Origin: Ornithodoros turicata
Lineage: Eukaryota > Arthropoda > Arachnida > Ixodida > Argasidae
Length of the DNA stretch: 64,000 nt
Direction: 5' to 3'
Assembly: GCF_037126465.1 (NCBI RefSeq)
Contig: NC_088203.1
Coordinates: forward strand, 95,852,668-95,916,667
Part shown: positions 50,001 to 62,000 of the stretch, one piece after another
Numbering within the stretch: the stretch's first letter is position 1
Layout: each line of letters begins with the position of its first letter
The notes under the pieces: generated by a model
The model's database searches: none
What the model was told of the DNA's origin: nothing
The model's input: the letters and a program-made list of their open reading frames with translations, nothing else
Program-made: the position numbers and the translations under genes

Positions 50001-53000
50001 CGAACTCGCATATCTGAGCTTAGGGCAATTCCACAGTAATTTTTGTCTATCGAAACTCGGCTTGTGGCCGGAGCACACTCTTCAAATTCATCTCCTGATC
50101 TTCCTAGTTTGCTCAACCTCACAACTAGGTGTATAATCTCCTTAAGAGCTAACTTCGACAGCTTTATCAACTACAGTGAACCCTCGTTAATATGACTACT
50201 ACCGTTCCCGTAGATTTTGGTCATAAAGCGAATTGTCATAGTAACGGGAAACGCACCTTCCGCTGACCGTACAGACCGCTACGCAGAACAAAAGACAACG
50301 TAATCGTGATGGCTGATTTTCTGAAAAAAAGGTCCGTCTATTTGGAGCAATACTGTCAGCAATAAAGTTATATAAATGGACAATAGCAGTATCAACGGCG
50401 CATCAAAGTCAACAACATCAGGAGTGATTCCTTGGTTTAAGTCGTGTCAACCTCTGCCCGTTGTAGCATCTGGGGCTGCTCTGAGGGTCACGTGACGCGG
50501 TCATAATAACGAAAAGATAATACCTGTATTTCCCCTTACTTGTGACAAAAATCTTGCTCGTTGTCGGATAAGCGAATTGTCGTATTAACGCGGTGGATTC
50601 ACATGGCGGCGTATACACATCATAATCGTGCGAATGTTTATAACTCTTCGCCAAACACTTTGTGCAACCCCGCGTATTGTTTTACTTTATTGCGTCACAT
50701 CTGGATTCCGCACCTACCATTCCCTGTACATCTCCCGAGCAGTCGACTGTTTATAAACATCACCCACCCACCTAACCCAAACATTTCCTTCTTTGTCGTT
50801 GCTATGCAGGATGTTGTGGCGTAACCCTCCCCTCTTCTTTCTTTTCAACGCCTTGCATGACGTCACTGGAGCTACGGAGTCAAACTTATATAATGATAGC
50901 ACCTCTGTGTATACACATACTCTCTCCTTCCAGACATTGCAGTCATACCACGAGTATTCAGCCTCTTAATTGACTCAACAGCAGGAACGAGGTCGATAAT
51001 TTGCATAAACCGGAATGTGCCCATCCCACACGGAGTTATATAGAGCCGATAGAAAGAGAGGAAAAGCGCTTATCTGCTTTTAGCACCATTCGTAGCGTAT
51101 AGCCTTCGCTTATTGATGTCGAAAGCGGCTGCCTGTGAGGAATGTAAAAACCAAAAAGGAGGTAGGATACTTATTAAAAAAATAAAGAAAAATCCACCGA
51201 CGGGCGTGGTGGCGCAGCGCAACAGATCCTTGAGTTATTCGCGTGGAGGATTTCATCGACATTCCAAAGCGTCGCTCTCTTTCTTTCTAAAATGCCCGGT
51301 TTCACCAGTTGGCCATTGACCACAACGTGGGCGTTCATTGGTTCGTGTCGCATGATCAGAATTTGAAACTTTTGATAACCCCCGATAGGTCATGTACGGG
51401 GTTTCATTGCTTTATTTCGCGAGGCAGCATACAAACCTGTGTGCCCGTGCGTGTCCTCATAGCGTTCAACAACTTTCTCCGTAGCATTCGTACATCGCAG
51501 ATGTGCGTGTGTGTGTGTGTGTGTGTTCTTTTTTATTTTTTTTAAGAGTCTGTGCTTTTACTTTCATAAGGTAAAAAAATCTGGAACGTGGTGTCCTTGA
51601 TATACGCAACAAAATGAAATAATATTGTAAAATTGTGATTACATATTGATGACTTCGTGTTGCATCTATAGGGTTTCCGCGCTGTCAAAATCGTCCCGAA
51701 AGACACGAAGCGATAAAATGTTGACTTTACATGAGAAACTCTGCATTTGTCAAGTAGCCAACTATGTTCCCAGTGGATTTTTTTCTGTAGATTTTTATCG
51801 TGCGAAAACGGTGTTTCTAACCTGTGCTGACAAAATTCAACACTAGCTTATGCCACTATTATCGCTATCCAAGTGAAACTCAGGTTTGCTCTGCGACGCC
51901 CCTGGTATAATGCAGAAACATAAGTGCACTGTTTCAAATGTAAACACCAATGCCCTCCGGTCTCACAACATCAGCTCGAGGACGCCGGCTATTTCCAATA
52001 CCAAAGAATGATAGCAACATCAACATCATCAACAACAATAATAATTTTGTTTTGATGATGATGATGATTGATGGAATGTTCATCACTAGATTAGATTAGA
52101 ATTAGAGCAGGAAAATATGGAGTGTTTCATCACTTAGGAGTGATAATTACGTAAAGTAGCTTCGCATGCGAAAATACTCCAAAAGCCGGGAGATGACATA
52201 ACATAAAGTAGCTTCCTAATCGTTTTCAGAAACTACGGAAGTGCTTAACCGCTGTCATGCCATGTACATCTTAACCGTCTTTCTTCTCCTGGGCCATATA
52301 CAGATTATGGTTTACATCACTCAGAGTGCATACACCGTAGGACCTGTTTGCAAAAGCATACGCCAGCGACGGTGTTCCAGCTTATGAGCTCTACTGCCTT
52401 ATGGGAGCCCTAATAAATATCAGCGGTAGATCATAGACAAAGGAGGGCCTCGAGCCGCTGCAGCCGTAAAGAGATTACATGTTCATGTTTGCCACCCCGT
52501 GGGCAGTTGAACAGCTCTGCGTGTTGTGGCAGTCAGACTACAACTTTATATCCCTCATTTGTCAACGTCATCGCTTCGGAACAACCCCGGATAGGATTCT
52601 TCTCTTTTCTTTTTTTCCCCCGCTTTCCGTTGGAGATGAAGCTTCCGGTAGGATGTTCTAATAGCAAACAGGCCAGTCAGCTATGACTTCCAACACTTTT
52701 CTATTGGTCTCTCATTCCACAAAGAATAAGCTGGTTGCGAAAAAGAAAGTGCATCGTCCATTAGTTGGCTATCCAAATAATGTGTGTTCGGGTCTAAAAT
52801 TATAATGAAATAACCACCTAATTTAGTTGACATGCTGTTTCAGAAACGACGAATTGCTTGTGTAACTAATTCCTGTGTCCATAATCAAACCCATCCCACC
52901 AACGCTCTGCCTTAGAAGCACTACCGTATTTTCCGGTGTATATAACGCGCGCGTTATACAGTAAAAAAAATGCTCTGAAGAGGCCCTGCGCGTTATGTAA

Positions 53001-56000
53001 CGGTTCGCGTTATACACGGAAATATTTTCCTGCAGAGTTCCTTTTCAGGTCGGTGACGTACAAATTCTAGCCCCTTCCAGGCTATTCTAGGGAACACCGA
53101 CTTTGTTGCGTCGGAGTTTAACGGCTTTGACGATGTGTTCCAAATAAAGCATATGCATATATAATACACCGCCTTGGTTTATTGTCCATACTGGTGGCAG
53201 TACAGAAGCTTGCAGCAGCATTGTGGTGCGCGCTATCCATCGCACTTTGTTTCAAATTTCGCCAGCTTCTAGGTGTGCGCGTTATACACCGGAAAATAAG
53301 GTACTAACGTTTTGGACAATGTAGGACCTCGGTCCTCACTCTGAGGCTTGTCGTTATTCTCAGCTACTCAGTGAGGTAGAGTCGCCTGTAGCGAAGGGAC
53401 ACCCGCAATCATCATCATAAAAGTAAAATTGTTCTTGATTCCTCTGCGCATCCCATTTCTTAACGGTTTTCGCACCTTTTTCCACTTATGGATGGCGATT
53501 GAACAAAGTGTTGGCGCAGATACATAAATGAGTTCTTTTGCCGTATATGACATAAGAAAGGACAACTTATGTTTTCGTCAAAAATGAGGCACCTGAAAAA
53601 ATCACTTTGACCAGCTTGCGTTGCGTAGCGCAGTTCCCCCTGAAGTCGGCCCAGGACGCATACTTACCCCCACTCCTTCCTGCTGTCCTCTCTCCATCTG
53701 TCCGCGTCTGTACCTTGCTCATTGCCACAGTTGCACAAGTTGTGGGAGAAAAAAAAACTGTGTGAAATGAGGAGCGACTCTTCAAATTGTCTCTTCGTGT
53801 AAAAAATCGTGCAGACCGTTAAGACGTGTTATGCAAAAGCAACCTGTTACAAGTAATCCTTCGTTTATTCAAAAACCCCTGAGGGTAGTTTGCTCTGCAC
53901 CGCTGTGAGTACGCATTCGTCAGAACGGAAGTTCGTGCCTTGAATAGAACGCCAGCATCTTCAAATGAAAGGCCCCCGGGCATGTGAAGGATAACGAATA
54001 ACATTTCTATGTGACTCCCGAGCGAAATGAGCAATCCCTTCTCGGGCATTCGAGACAGAGACCACGACACCTCCTGTATCAGGAACGTCCCCTAAAAAAA
54101 TGGAAAGAGAAAAGGAAAGTCGCGATATGTCTTCATTTGCTGTTTTTTTTTTTTTTTTTTTTTTTGGGGGGGGGGGGGATAACTTTCCCACAGGAAAAAG
54201 AATAGAACACCTCCTTTGACAAAAACTTCCCTTGCACTTGGTCAGATGTTCTAATGACAACTGTGCTGGTCATTGCAAAACTTCAGAAGTTTCACTAGAA
54301 ACACAGAAACTTCACTATAGAAAATGAAAGTCTCAATACGTCTTTATTTGCTGGTGTTTTTTCTTCGGGGGAAAACGTCTACACATAAAAAAAAAGTCAA
54401 AAGTTTTGTCACTGGTACTTGGTCAGATGTTCAATGGCAAAAGTGCTGAAAAATTCTAAAAAAAAAACTGCACTGAAACACAGAGACTTCAATGAAACAT
54501 CACTAAAAACTTCCCTAAAACTGTATTATAAATTCCACAACTTCACTATAGAAAAGGAATAACGCGATGCGTCTTTATTTGCTGCTGGTTTTGTTTGAGA
54601 AAAAAGAAAACTGTCGAAAACTTCCTCTGTCACTCGTACTTGGTCAGATGTTCTTATGACAACTGTGCTGAAAATATTCTCGAAAACTGCACTAAAATAA
54701 TGAAACATCACTAAAAACTTATGTCTAACGCTGCACTATAAACTTTACTAAAACTTCACTAGAAAAGGAATGTTGCGATATGTCTTTATTTGCTGCTGTT
54801 TTTGTTTGAGAAAAAAAAACTTCGTTAAAAACTTCCTTGTCACTTGTACTTTGTCAGATGTTCTAATGACAATCTGCTCTTCACTAAAACAGCACTGAAG
54901 CTTCACTGTAAGCTGCACTTCTATAAACTTCACTGAAACTTCAGTGGAAAACGAAAGTCGCTATGCGTCTTTGTTTGACGCTGTTTTTCTTCGAGGAAAA
55001 CAGCTTTTCCACAGGAAAAAAAAAAGTATCTGTCAAAAACTTTCTCTGTCACTCGTACTTGGTCAGATGTTCTAATGACACCTGTGCTCTTCACTTGAAA
55101 CACTCCTTACCGAGTTCCCCTTGGAAGAAAAAAAAAAAAAAAAAAAAACACTGTCGCAACTTAAAAGTGCGTGCGGCGACATTTCAGCATTCACGTGGAA
55201 CGAGGCCATTCACGCGTAAAAAAGTTTCCCATTTCGAGACAAAGACATAGTCTCCAAAAAAAAAACAGGACAAGAAGAAAAAAGATAGCCTTCGTGATTT
55301 TTTCCCCCTCTCTCGTGCTTTGTATATTTGTCCACACAGGAGCGGTGACTTTACGAAACAAAGCTCATGGCGCAACTTTCTTCCTGTTGGCCCCCCTCGC
55401 TGTGTCAGCTGCTCTGTCCCCCTAGCGGAGCTGCGTGACTTCTGGCGGTCGTATAGCAGCGACGTTAATCATTTCCCTCGTTAATGGAACTCTAGCTTTG
55501 AAAAACACTATCCATCTTTGACCGCGTAGCCTCTCATCAATTACGGGTCGGACCTCTGGAAGTCGTAGCCAGCCAGAATGGGTTCCGTTTTCAGTCGTTC
55601 GTCCGTCCGTCTGCTCGCAATATTGATGGCGTTCATGCGAGGCTTGGCGGAAAGCGTCGAAGCGTAAGCCAAAGTGCGGCACAATTAACGTCCGTTTCTT
55701 TCGCTGTAAGGCAGTATCCAGTGCGGGTAATTTGTCCGTAGCTTTGCCCCAATTTCGCACGGGATTTGGTCTCGCCCACTTTTGACAACTCGCCGGTAGC
55801 ACGGCGGTTGTGCACGACCGGATTACTAATGAAGGTGGTTTCATGTTTCTTCCAGTGATGGGATTGATTGTTTGTAGGAAGAATCCTTCGATGGTTTGTT
55901 CACCGAAGCGTGCAGGGTGTTGTCCGGTAATTGAAATCCTGCAGAGGGATTATGTGTGTAGGGCATTGTTCGATAATTATGTCTGAGAGTGACACGATTC

Positions 56001-59000
56001 GTGGTAGGTCTTTGCGAAAGGTTGTGCAACGAGTCTCATTAAAGAGCCGAGAATTTTCCGCCGCAGTGTGGGCTGTGCGATGGTCAAGCGCACTTGACGG
56101 GGGTCTGCGATACCAGCCCACTCGATAAGTGGGAAGTTAAGAGATAAGGGTTGCATTCGCGAAGCGACATGGTACTCCGCATGTTTTGGTTGTCATGTGG
56201 TACAAGGATCAGTGCTTACAAGTGAAGTGTCGATGGTCACCTTGTATGGAGAAGTTTGCGAGCCTATAAGTCAGTCGCTCTGTGGTCTGCTCAATGTACG
56301 CCGCCTTTGTTTGTGCTTCTCTTTCTGCTGATAATATTAGGGTTCCGACGCTCCCGAGGAGCAGACTCACCATCATTAGGTACCTAACTGCACTCACAGA
56401 CCAGGAGAGCAAACAAATGTTTGTCGTTTTGTTGGACCTTGAAACATCTGCCTGCAGACAGACGGGAAAGATGTTTTATCCCACGGAACCACAGTCCTTA
56501 ATAACCGCAAATAAAGGCTAGCGAGCGTTCAGGTCGCGACACTGTTCTTTTCAACCGCCCGTTCTAAAGCCGTCAAGCCACATTAATAACCTTGCCGTCA
56601 CGCTCGCTTGACTGTGCGAAGAACCTAATGGAAGAATCTCCAAGACCACGCTGGACGCAAATCGCTACGCCGAGCACGCCTGCCCTGCGACGTCCGGCGC
56701 CATGAAAGAAGGGTATACGCTCGACAGACCGCAAGCTGGTTCGAGAGGCCGTCGTGTCCACCAAGCACTTCAGAGCGACCGCGTCAGTTGCACGTCGTTC
56801 ACCTCCAGGGCGGTGTCGATCCCCAACTTCCGCTCTGTTCAAAGTAGATCGTTTTTTTTTCGGTGCAGCTGTTTCCCGTAAACCACGTGACCCGCTCTTT
56901 CTGTTGTCCGTCCGGAAACGGATTCTGCGATCGTAGCACCCGTTTCTCTCGGCAGTCGCTCGCCACTGCGTCAAGCGGGCCTACTTCTCTGCCGGAGATA
57001 AGCGCTCCTCTTGAAGCGATCGCGTTCCACATCTCTCTGAGCGACGTCTGGAGGTGTTTGCAAGTGGTTCATTGTTGTTGTGGTTGCTGTGCCTGTGAAA
57101 CTATGCGGATACTCATCCGCTGTGTGGAGGATAGTGTGTGATGTCACCTTGCAAGGCGGTGAGGAAATCCTCTTTGTTTTGGGTTTGTGTGATTATCGTT
57201 GGCGCGGAGGTGGTCTCGAATTCGAGATGCGTGATACGTGCGCGAGTTTGCGCAACTCTATTTGTGCAACCATGTGATGGTCGCTGTTGATAATAACGTC
57301 GTATTCAGGCTCTGTCTATAGTGATTGAGATATACTTATCTGTCCTTTGTTTGATTTACTTGGCCAATCGACCTGATGCACAAGCGCAGTCCATTGTAGT
57401 GGTTGTAAATGAACATATTAGCGATATACAACGAAGTTTACGAACTTCTTTCAGCAGGGTAAAAACAAGGAGAGGGAAAATGAATACAGATTACGTTCTC
57501 CACCTTCTAGCTTCCAACCAATATTTCGTCAAAGTTATTTTAACACGATAACATTACTTTGGATTGCCAGTAATGAAACTAACTAGCTTACTGGTATCAC
57601 TTCTATAGAACGCCGGACGAGCTCCAAGGCGTAAGTTCCGTAAAAAAAAATAATTGCCCGGATGTAGGAAATATCGCACGTCTATGATAACGATGCCAAC
57701 AGCCGACGTTCACCGTCAACGTCACCCACTTACTATACTAGGAAGTTAATCACTCACAAGACGCAATCAAGAGCACCTCCTTGATGGCGAAGACGGAGTC
57801 TCACCTGCGTCACCCCCTTATTCCGCGCGACAAATCTGCTATCTTCAGCTTTCAGTTTCGCAATGACAGTTGCGTTATCACTGCACATATTGAAGTGCGT
57901 GCGTATTTTCCCGGAACACTACCTAGAGCGCGTAACAGAGCTTCAACAAGGGATAGTCGTCGGTGAGACACATGTTCCAGAAATGCTGTCTGTGTTTTTT
58001 CAGCTGTACCGTCCCTCGCCACCTGTGGAAGCGGGTTGATATCGAAGGCCGAAGATGAGAAGAGTCAGACAGTCGCATGTCGCGTGAAAGAAGTGGATCA
58101 AGGTAAGGATTGTTCTTTCTTTCTCAATAAAAGCGTATTATGCTACGTTCGAATAGCCTTAGTGGACGCGTATATAGATCCAATGTTTTTCTGTTGTGGA
58201 ATATGCTACAGTCGCAACGCTGCTCACACGTCTCGTAAATATGTACTTTAAGACAGTTTTTTTTTTTCTTTTTTTTTTTCTCGAGCGTAGTATATGCGTC
58301 GTTTATGTCGTGTCTCGGGACTACGAGGAGGAAGTGGAGCTTTAGGCTATAAGCTGTAGCGGAATTGTTTATCGATGAGCCAAGGTTTGATCAATCGTTT
58401 ATAGCGAAAATTTCTTCGCGATGATGTCGATAAGACGGTATTACAGTTGGCGTTCTGCCTGATAACAGTATGCTTGTGATTTAGTATTTCTGCCACGTAC
58501 GGATTCCGCTATGTTATTTAATTACACCGTTGGAATGCGACCTTTGGGCAAGCGGAAAAGCTAGGTTTCTCTACTTTTTTTCAATCTCCAATCCAATAAA
58601 AAGCACGTACCGTTTAATGAGTTTCCTCGTTGAGTCCGATTTTCCTATGTGATGTAACTGTCCAGTCCATGTCAGTCAACTGTCCATCCAGTTGTAACTG
58701 TCACAACTCATCATCATCCAATGTATGTTTGTATGTGTGTGTGTGTGTGCAACTGTCAAGTAATAGCACAGGACTTTCGGTGTTGATAGTATACTTTCGT
58801 TCGTAACAGCAACTCACTCAAAGTAAACCAAGCAGGAATATGTGTCACAAAAAAATCGAACAAATAATTAACGTACGATGCTTTGTGAAGGAAAAGTTAG
58901 CCGAATTTTACATTAGAAGTTACGCAAGCTGTGAAGGTGTTGGAAGTCTTTGAAGAACCCTTTAGGAATTAAAAAATTAAATGAGAAATTGTCTAGCACG

Positions 59001-62000
59001 ATTTTCAATCGCCCACAGCTTAGTAGTGTCCTACTTCGATACAACGAAATGGTTCGCGAACCACATCGTATATACATCGAGGTCATATACACCGTACTGC
59101 CACAAAGCACGGCTGGAATCAACACTTCTTTTCGAGCCCCCAAACCCGTTCCCTGCCGTTATGCTACCTATTTCGTCACACGAACAATGCAATAACGGCT
59201 GCGTATTCTCGACACGCAAATAGGAAAAGCAGCTAGAGTTCCTTTTCTCATAAGGCGCACGCGAGGTGGATTCCTTGCCGTGACAGAGACATTTCCTCCG
59301 CCTCTCATAATTCACCGTCGCCATTTCGCCGCAGTTACGTTGTAGCTCGTTAAGGAATCATGAGAAGGAACGACGCTTGATGATCTGTGAACGGCTGCAC
59401 AGACGGAGGCTTCTGAAGTCCCCCAGCCGCCGAGCACATTTCTTTTCGCGTTTTCTTTCTTCATTCGTTATTTTTCTTTTTTCTTTTTTTGCTTCGTCGG
59501 CTTCTCAGCATCCAGTCGTTGCAGGAAAACATCTTCATGTGATTGTTATTTGCACTTGCCGTGCACGACTGAGAACGAAAGAGGAAATTCCGTAGAGCTG
59601 GGTTGTGTTAGAGCATTGCATATTTCGTAAGAATAAAAAAAAAAGCGTAGATGGATCTACTGTAGAAGGGGAACCATTGAGCAGAGGGCTTCGGTAAAGG
59701 AGATGTTGATGATGATAAGGCTAAAAATGAGCTATGCTGCGGGGGCAGCAGCTTGTTATCCGGGGAAGATGACTTGTTGCTCGGTTATTTGATAAAACAA
59801 CGGTATCTGAATAAATAGCACAAGAAACTGGCTCCAGAGCAATCCAAACCCTAAGCCAAGGTCGAACCTCTAAACTTCTAAGCTCCTCCCTCTACGAAAC
59901 TTCAAACCTCTGTGGTATTCTCTCTAGGACACACTAAGATATAATATGAGACTTAGTCACTAACTCACAGTTCTGTCCCACAAGGAGCCAAACACACGGA
60001 CGAACACTCGACACAGGACACACGACACTGTTTGGTCCACGAGCTCATGTTTTATTGGCTTCTTCCAAGTAAGAACTATGTACTAACCACGGCCTACTAG
60101 ATTATAACGACCATATCATAGGCACCCCCCTTCCCAGCGCCGCATTTGGATGCTAGCGGTGCAATACTTTGCACTGCATTACTTTCTGCAATACCTTGTA
60201 CTTCAGCTTGCCTTAGTATTTTTGTACAAGCGGTGGATGTCCCACGAGAGATGTTTCATTTTAAAGTTGATTATCATCATCATTCTACACGTTTTCATAG
60301 GAGCTGGTGCTGTCGTCTGTTGCGGTAGTCGTACGTCCGCTTTTGCGCGTTCAAAATTCAAATTTGCATTCTCCAATTACGATGTAGATCCCGCGTGCCG
60401 ATGAGTAGCGCCCCTAGCGGATCGAACGGGCGGGTTCCTCATAGGGGTGGCCGATTATGACGCGGTCGTTATAATCTAGTAGGCCGTGGTACTAACTAGT
60501 CCATACAGCCACTATAATGCATCAACTCGTAGCTCTGAACTCGGGTCTGCAGGGAATCACGCAGGTCAGTCATGTCGAAGGCGGCAATGAACTTTCGGTT
60601 GTACCTTCCACCAAAACACACACAAGCGGAAACGACGTGACAAAAAAAAGAATAAAGAAACGGTGTCCATGGACCACATCCGACGAACGAAGAACGTCGT
60701 GCATTCTTTCGTGCGATTCCAAGCGACCATTTGTTCTGTGCCAATACGCCTCTTCATTCCTGTGCAGCGAAACGTGCAAAGCAGCGGACGCCATGACTCA
60801 CACAATGGCTGCTCCTTCTGTGGCCAGCCACAAGTCGCTTCCTTCATACTTCGAGTTCGACGCTATAAATCTGTTTTTTTTTTTTTTTGCTTTTTTTTTC
60901 TTCTTTTCGCACTGGTTGATGTCTTCCACAACTGCAAGTACTGCTATTTCGGAACGAGGAAATGCGTATCGTACACATAGTCTTGTGTCGCGTCGTCCTT
61001 ACGAAGTGCGTTTGTGTGTGCCTCTGAAGGAAGTTATTAATGCGCAAGTGAGGAAACCGGCGCTAAACGGAGCATTAGCTTGTATTATTGTCTCACAAGT
61101 TTTTTTCTTCTCAGTTTAGCCATGAGCGAGGGGTGTGCGGTGCGGAAGTATAGTGATATTTTTGCGTCAACCATCCTGTATCATGCATAGACTGTTCGTG
61201 GGCAAAAGACAACGGCCGCTTTCGTAAACATAGGTATCACGCAGCGTCCATGACTCATTGTGGACTCCTTCGTCATTCATGTAGATGTTGTTAAATATTC
61301 ACCTTCACGGAATGAAAGATGACGTTACCGTCATACTAAGACAAAGACAAAGGGAAAGGAGGGTACTAGTGCCATCGTCGTCAGTAAAGTGTTCTGGAAC
61401 TGGCTGTGGCCCGAGCAAGACACGACACTTTGGCGACGAGGATAGGATTAAGTCGGACAATGCCCCGTCCCCTTTTATCTTACTCTTTTCCCTTTTTTTT
61501 TGGGAACAATTCCCCCCCCCCCCATCCCGGACAATCCGGAGAGGTTTCAGATTGGTCTACGTAGGCGATCCTTCGCGCTGAGTGGACAAATTGGACAAAT
61601 TGGAGTGGACAAACGTTTTATTGTCACACGTAAGTGTGAGAGGAACAGAGGCAAAAAAGCCGAAAGGCTTGAGGCCGCGCTCCGCATTGTATCGCTTCCT
61701 GATTGCGTTGCCTCAAAGCGTGGTCCTCCAATGGACATTCCGTACGATGCTTGTTCATCGAGCGTAACCGTGTGATTCCTTTTGTATTTACACTCTACTA
61801 CACGACGGCCTATATGACACATGCTTCTCTGCTAATAACCAATGCAATTATGCGCCGTCATTAAACCATCCAAGCCAGTTCTGAAGAAGCCATAATCCTT
61901 GAAGTTTTATGGACAAAGACGTAATACCAGTCTTAATGAGCGTGCCTTGACACGACGCGTCCCGGTTTTCAATTTCTTGAAAGGTTACCCGGTCTTCTGA

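Larger units (their letters stand above)
43907..58003 (+). other. Intron 4 of the PDZ gene, 14.1 kb, repeat-rich
   Basis: GTAAGT to TTCAG. Holds, in order, a perfect 20-bp inverted repeat, SINE copies of both families, a Harbinger-like MITE, a (TTA)n tract, a pogo-like MITE, a TA-flanked MITE, a SINE tail and a five-copy tandem array, each listed separately. Between them are AT-rich stretches without recognisable coding sequence. Stretches 46000-48450 and 55400-57300 are less AT-rich and have longer open frames on both strands, but none has a recognisable domain or a good splice context. An additional small exon cannot be excluded. Confidence 0.6.

Noticed and set aside
49619..50170. 183-codon minus-strand frame
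   Set aside because: Ends in an Asn run from (TTA)n; otherwise unrecognised. Might be an old transposon piece but cannot be supported.
54085..55110. CRISPR-like repeat-spacer structure
   Set aside because: Whole ~210-bp units are repeated with divergence throughout; there is no short exact repeat with unique spacers, and the DNA is eukaryotic.
55422..56412. Minus-strand frames considered as a Penelope-like retroelement (a YIxQTxxRLxYRL-like stretch)
   Set aside because: Too short and broken; no second anchoring motif such as a GIY-YIG catalytic pair or RT core.
60517..61119. 200-codon frame
   Set aside because: Passes through poly(T) (Phe runs) and overlaps long frames on the other strand; no domain.
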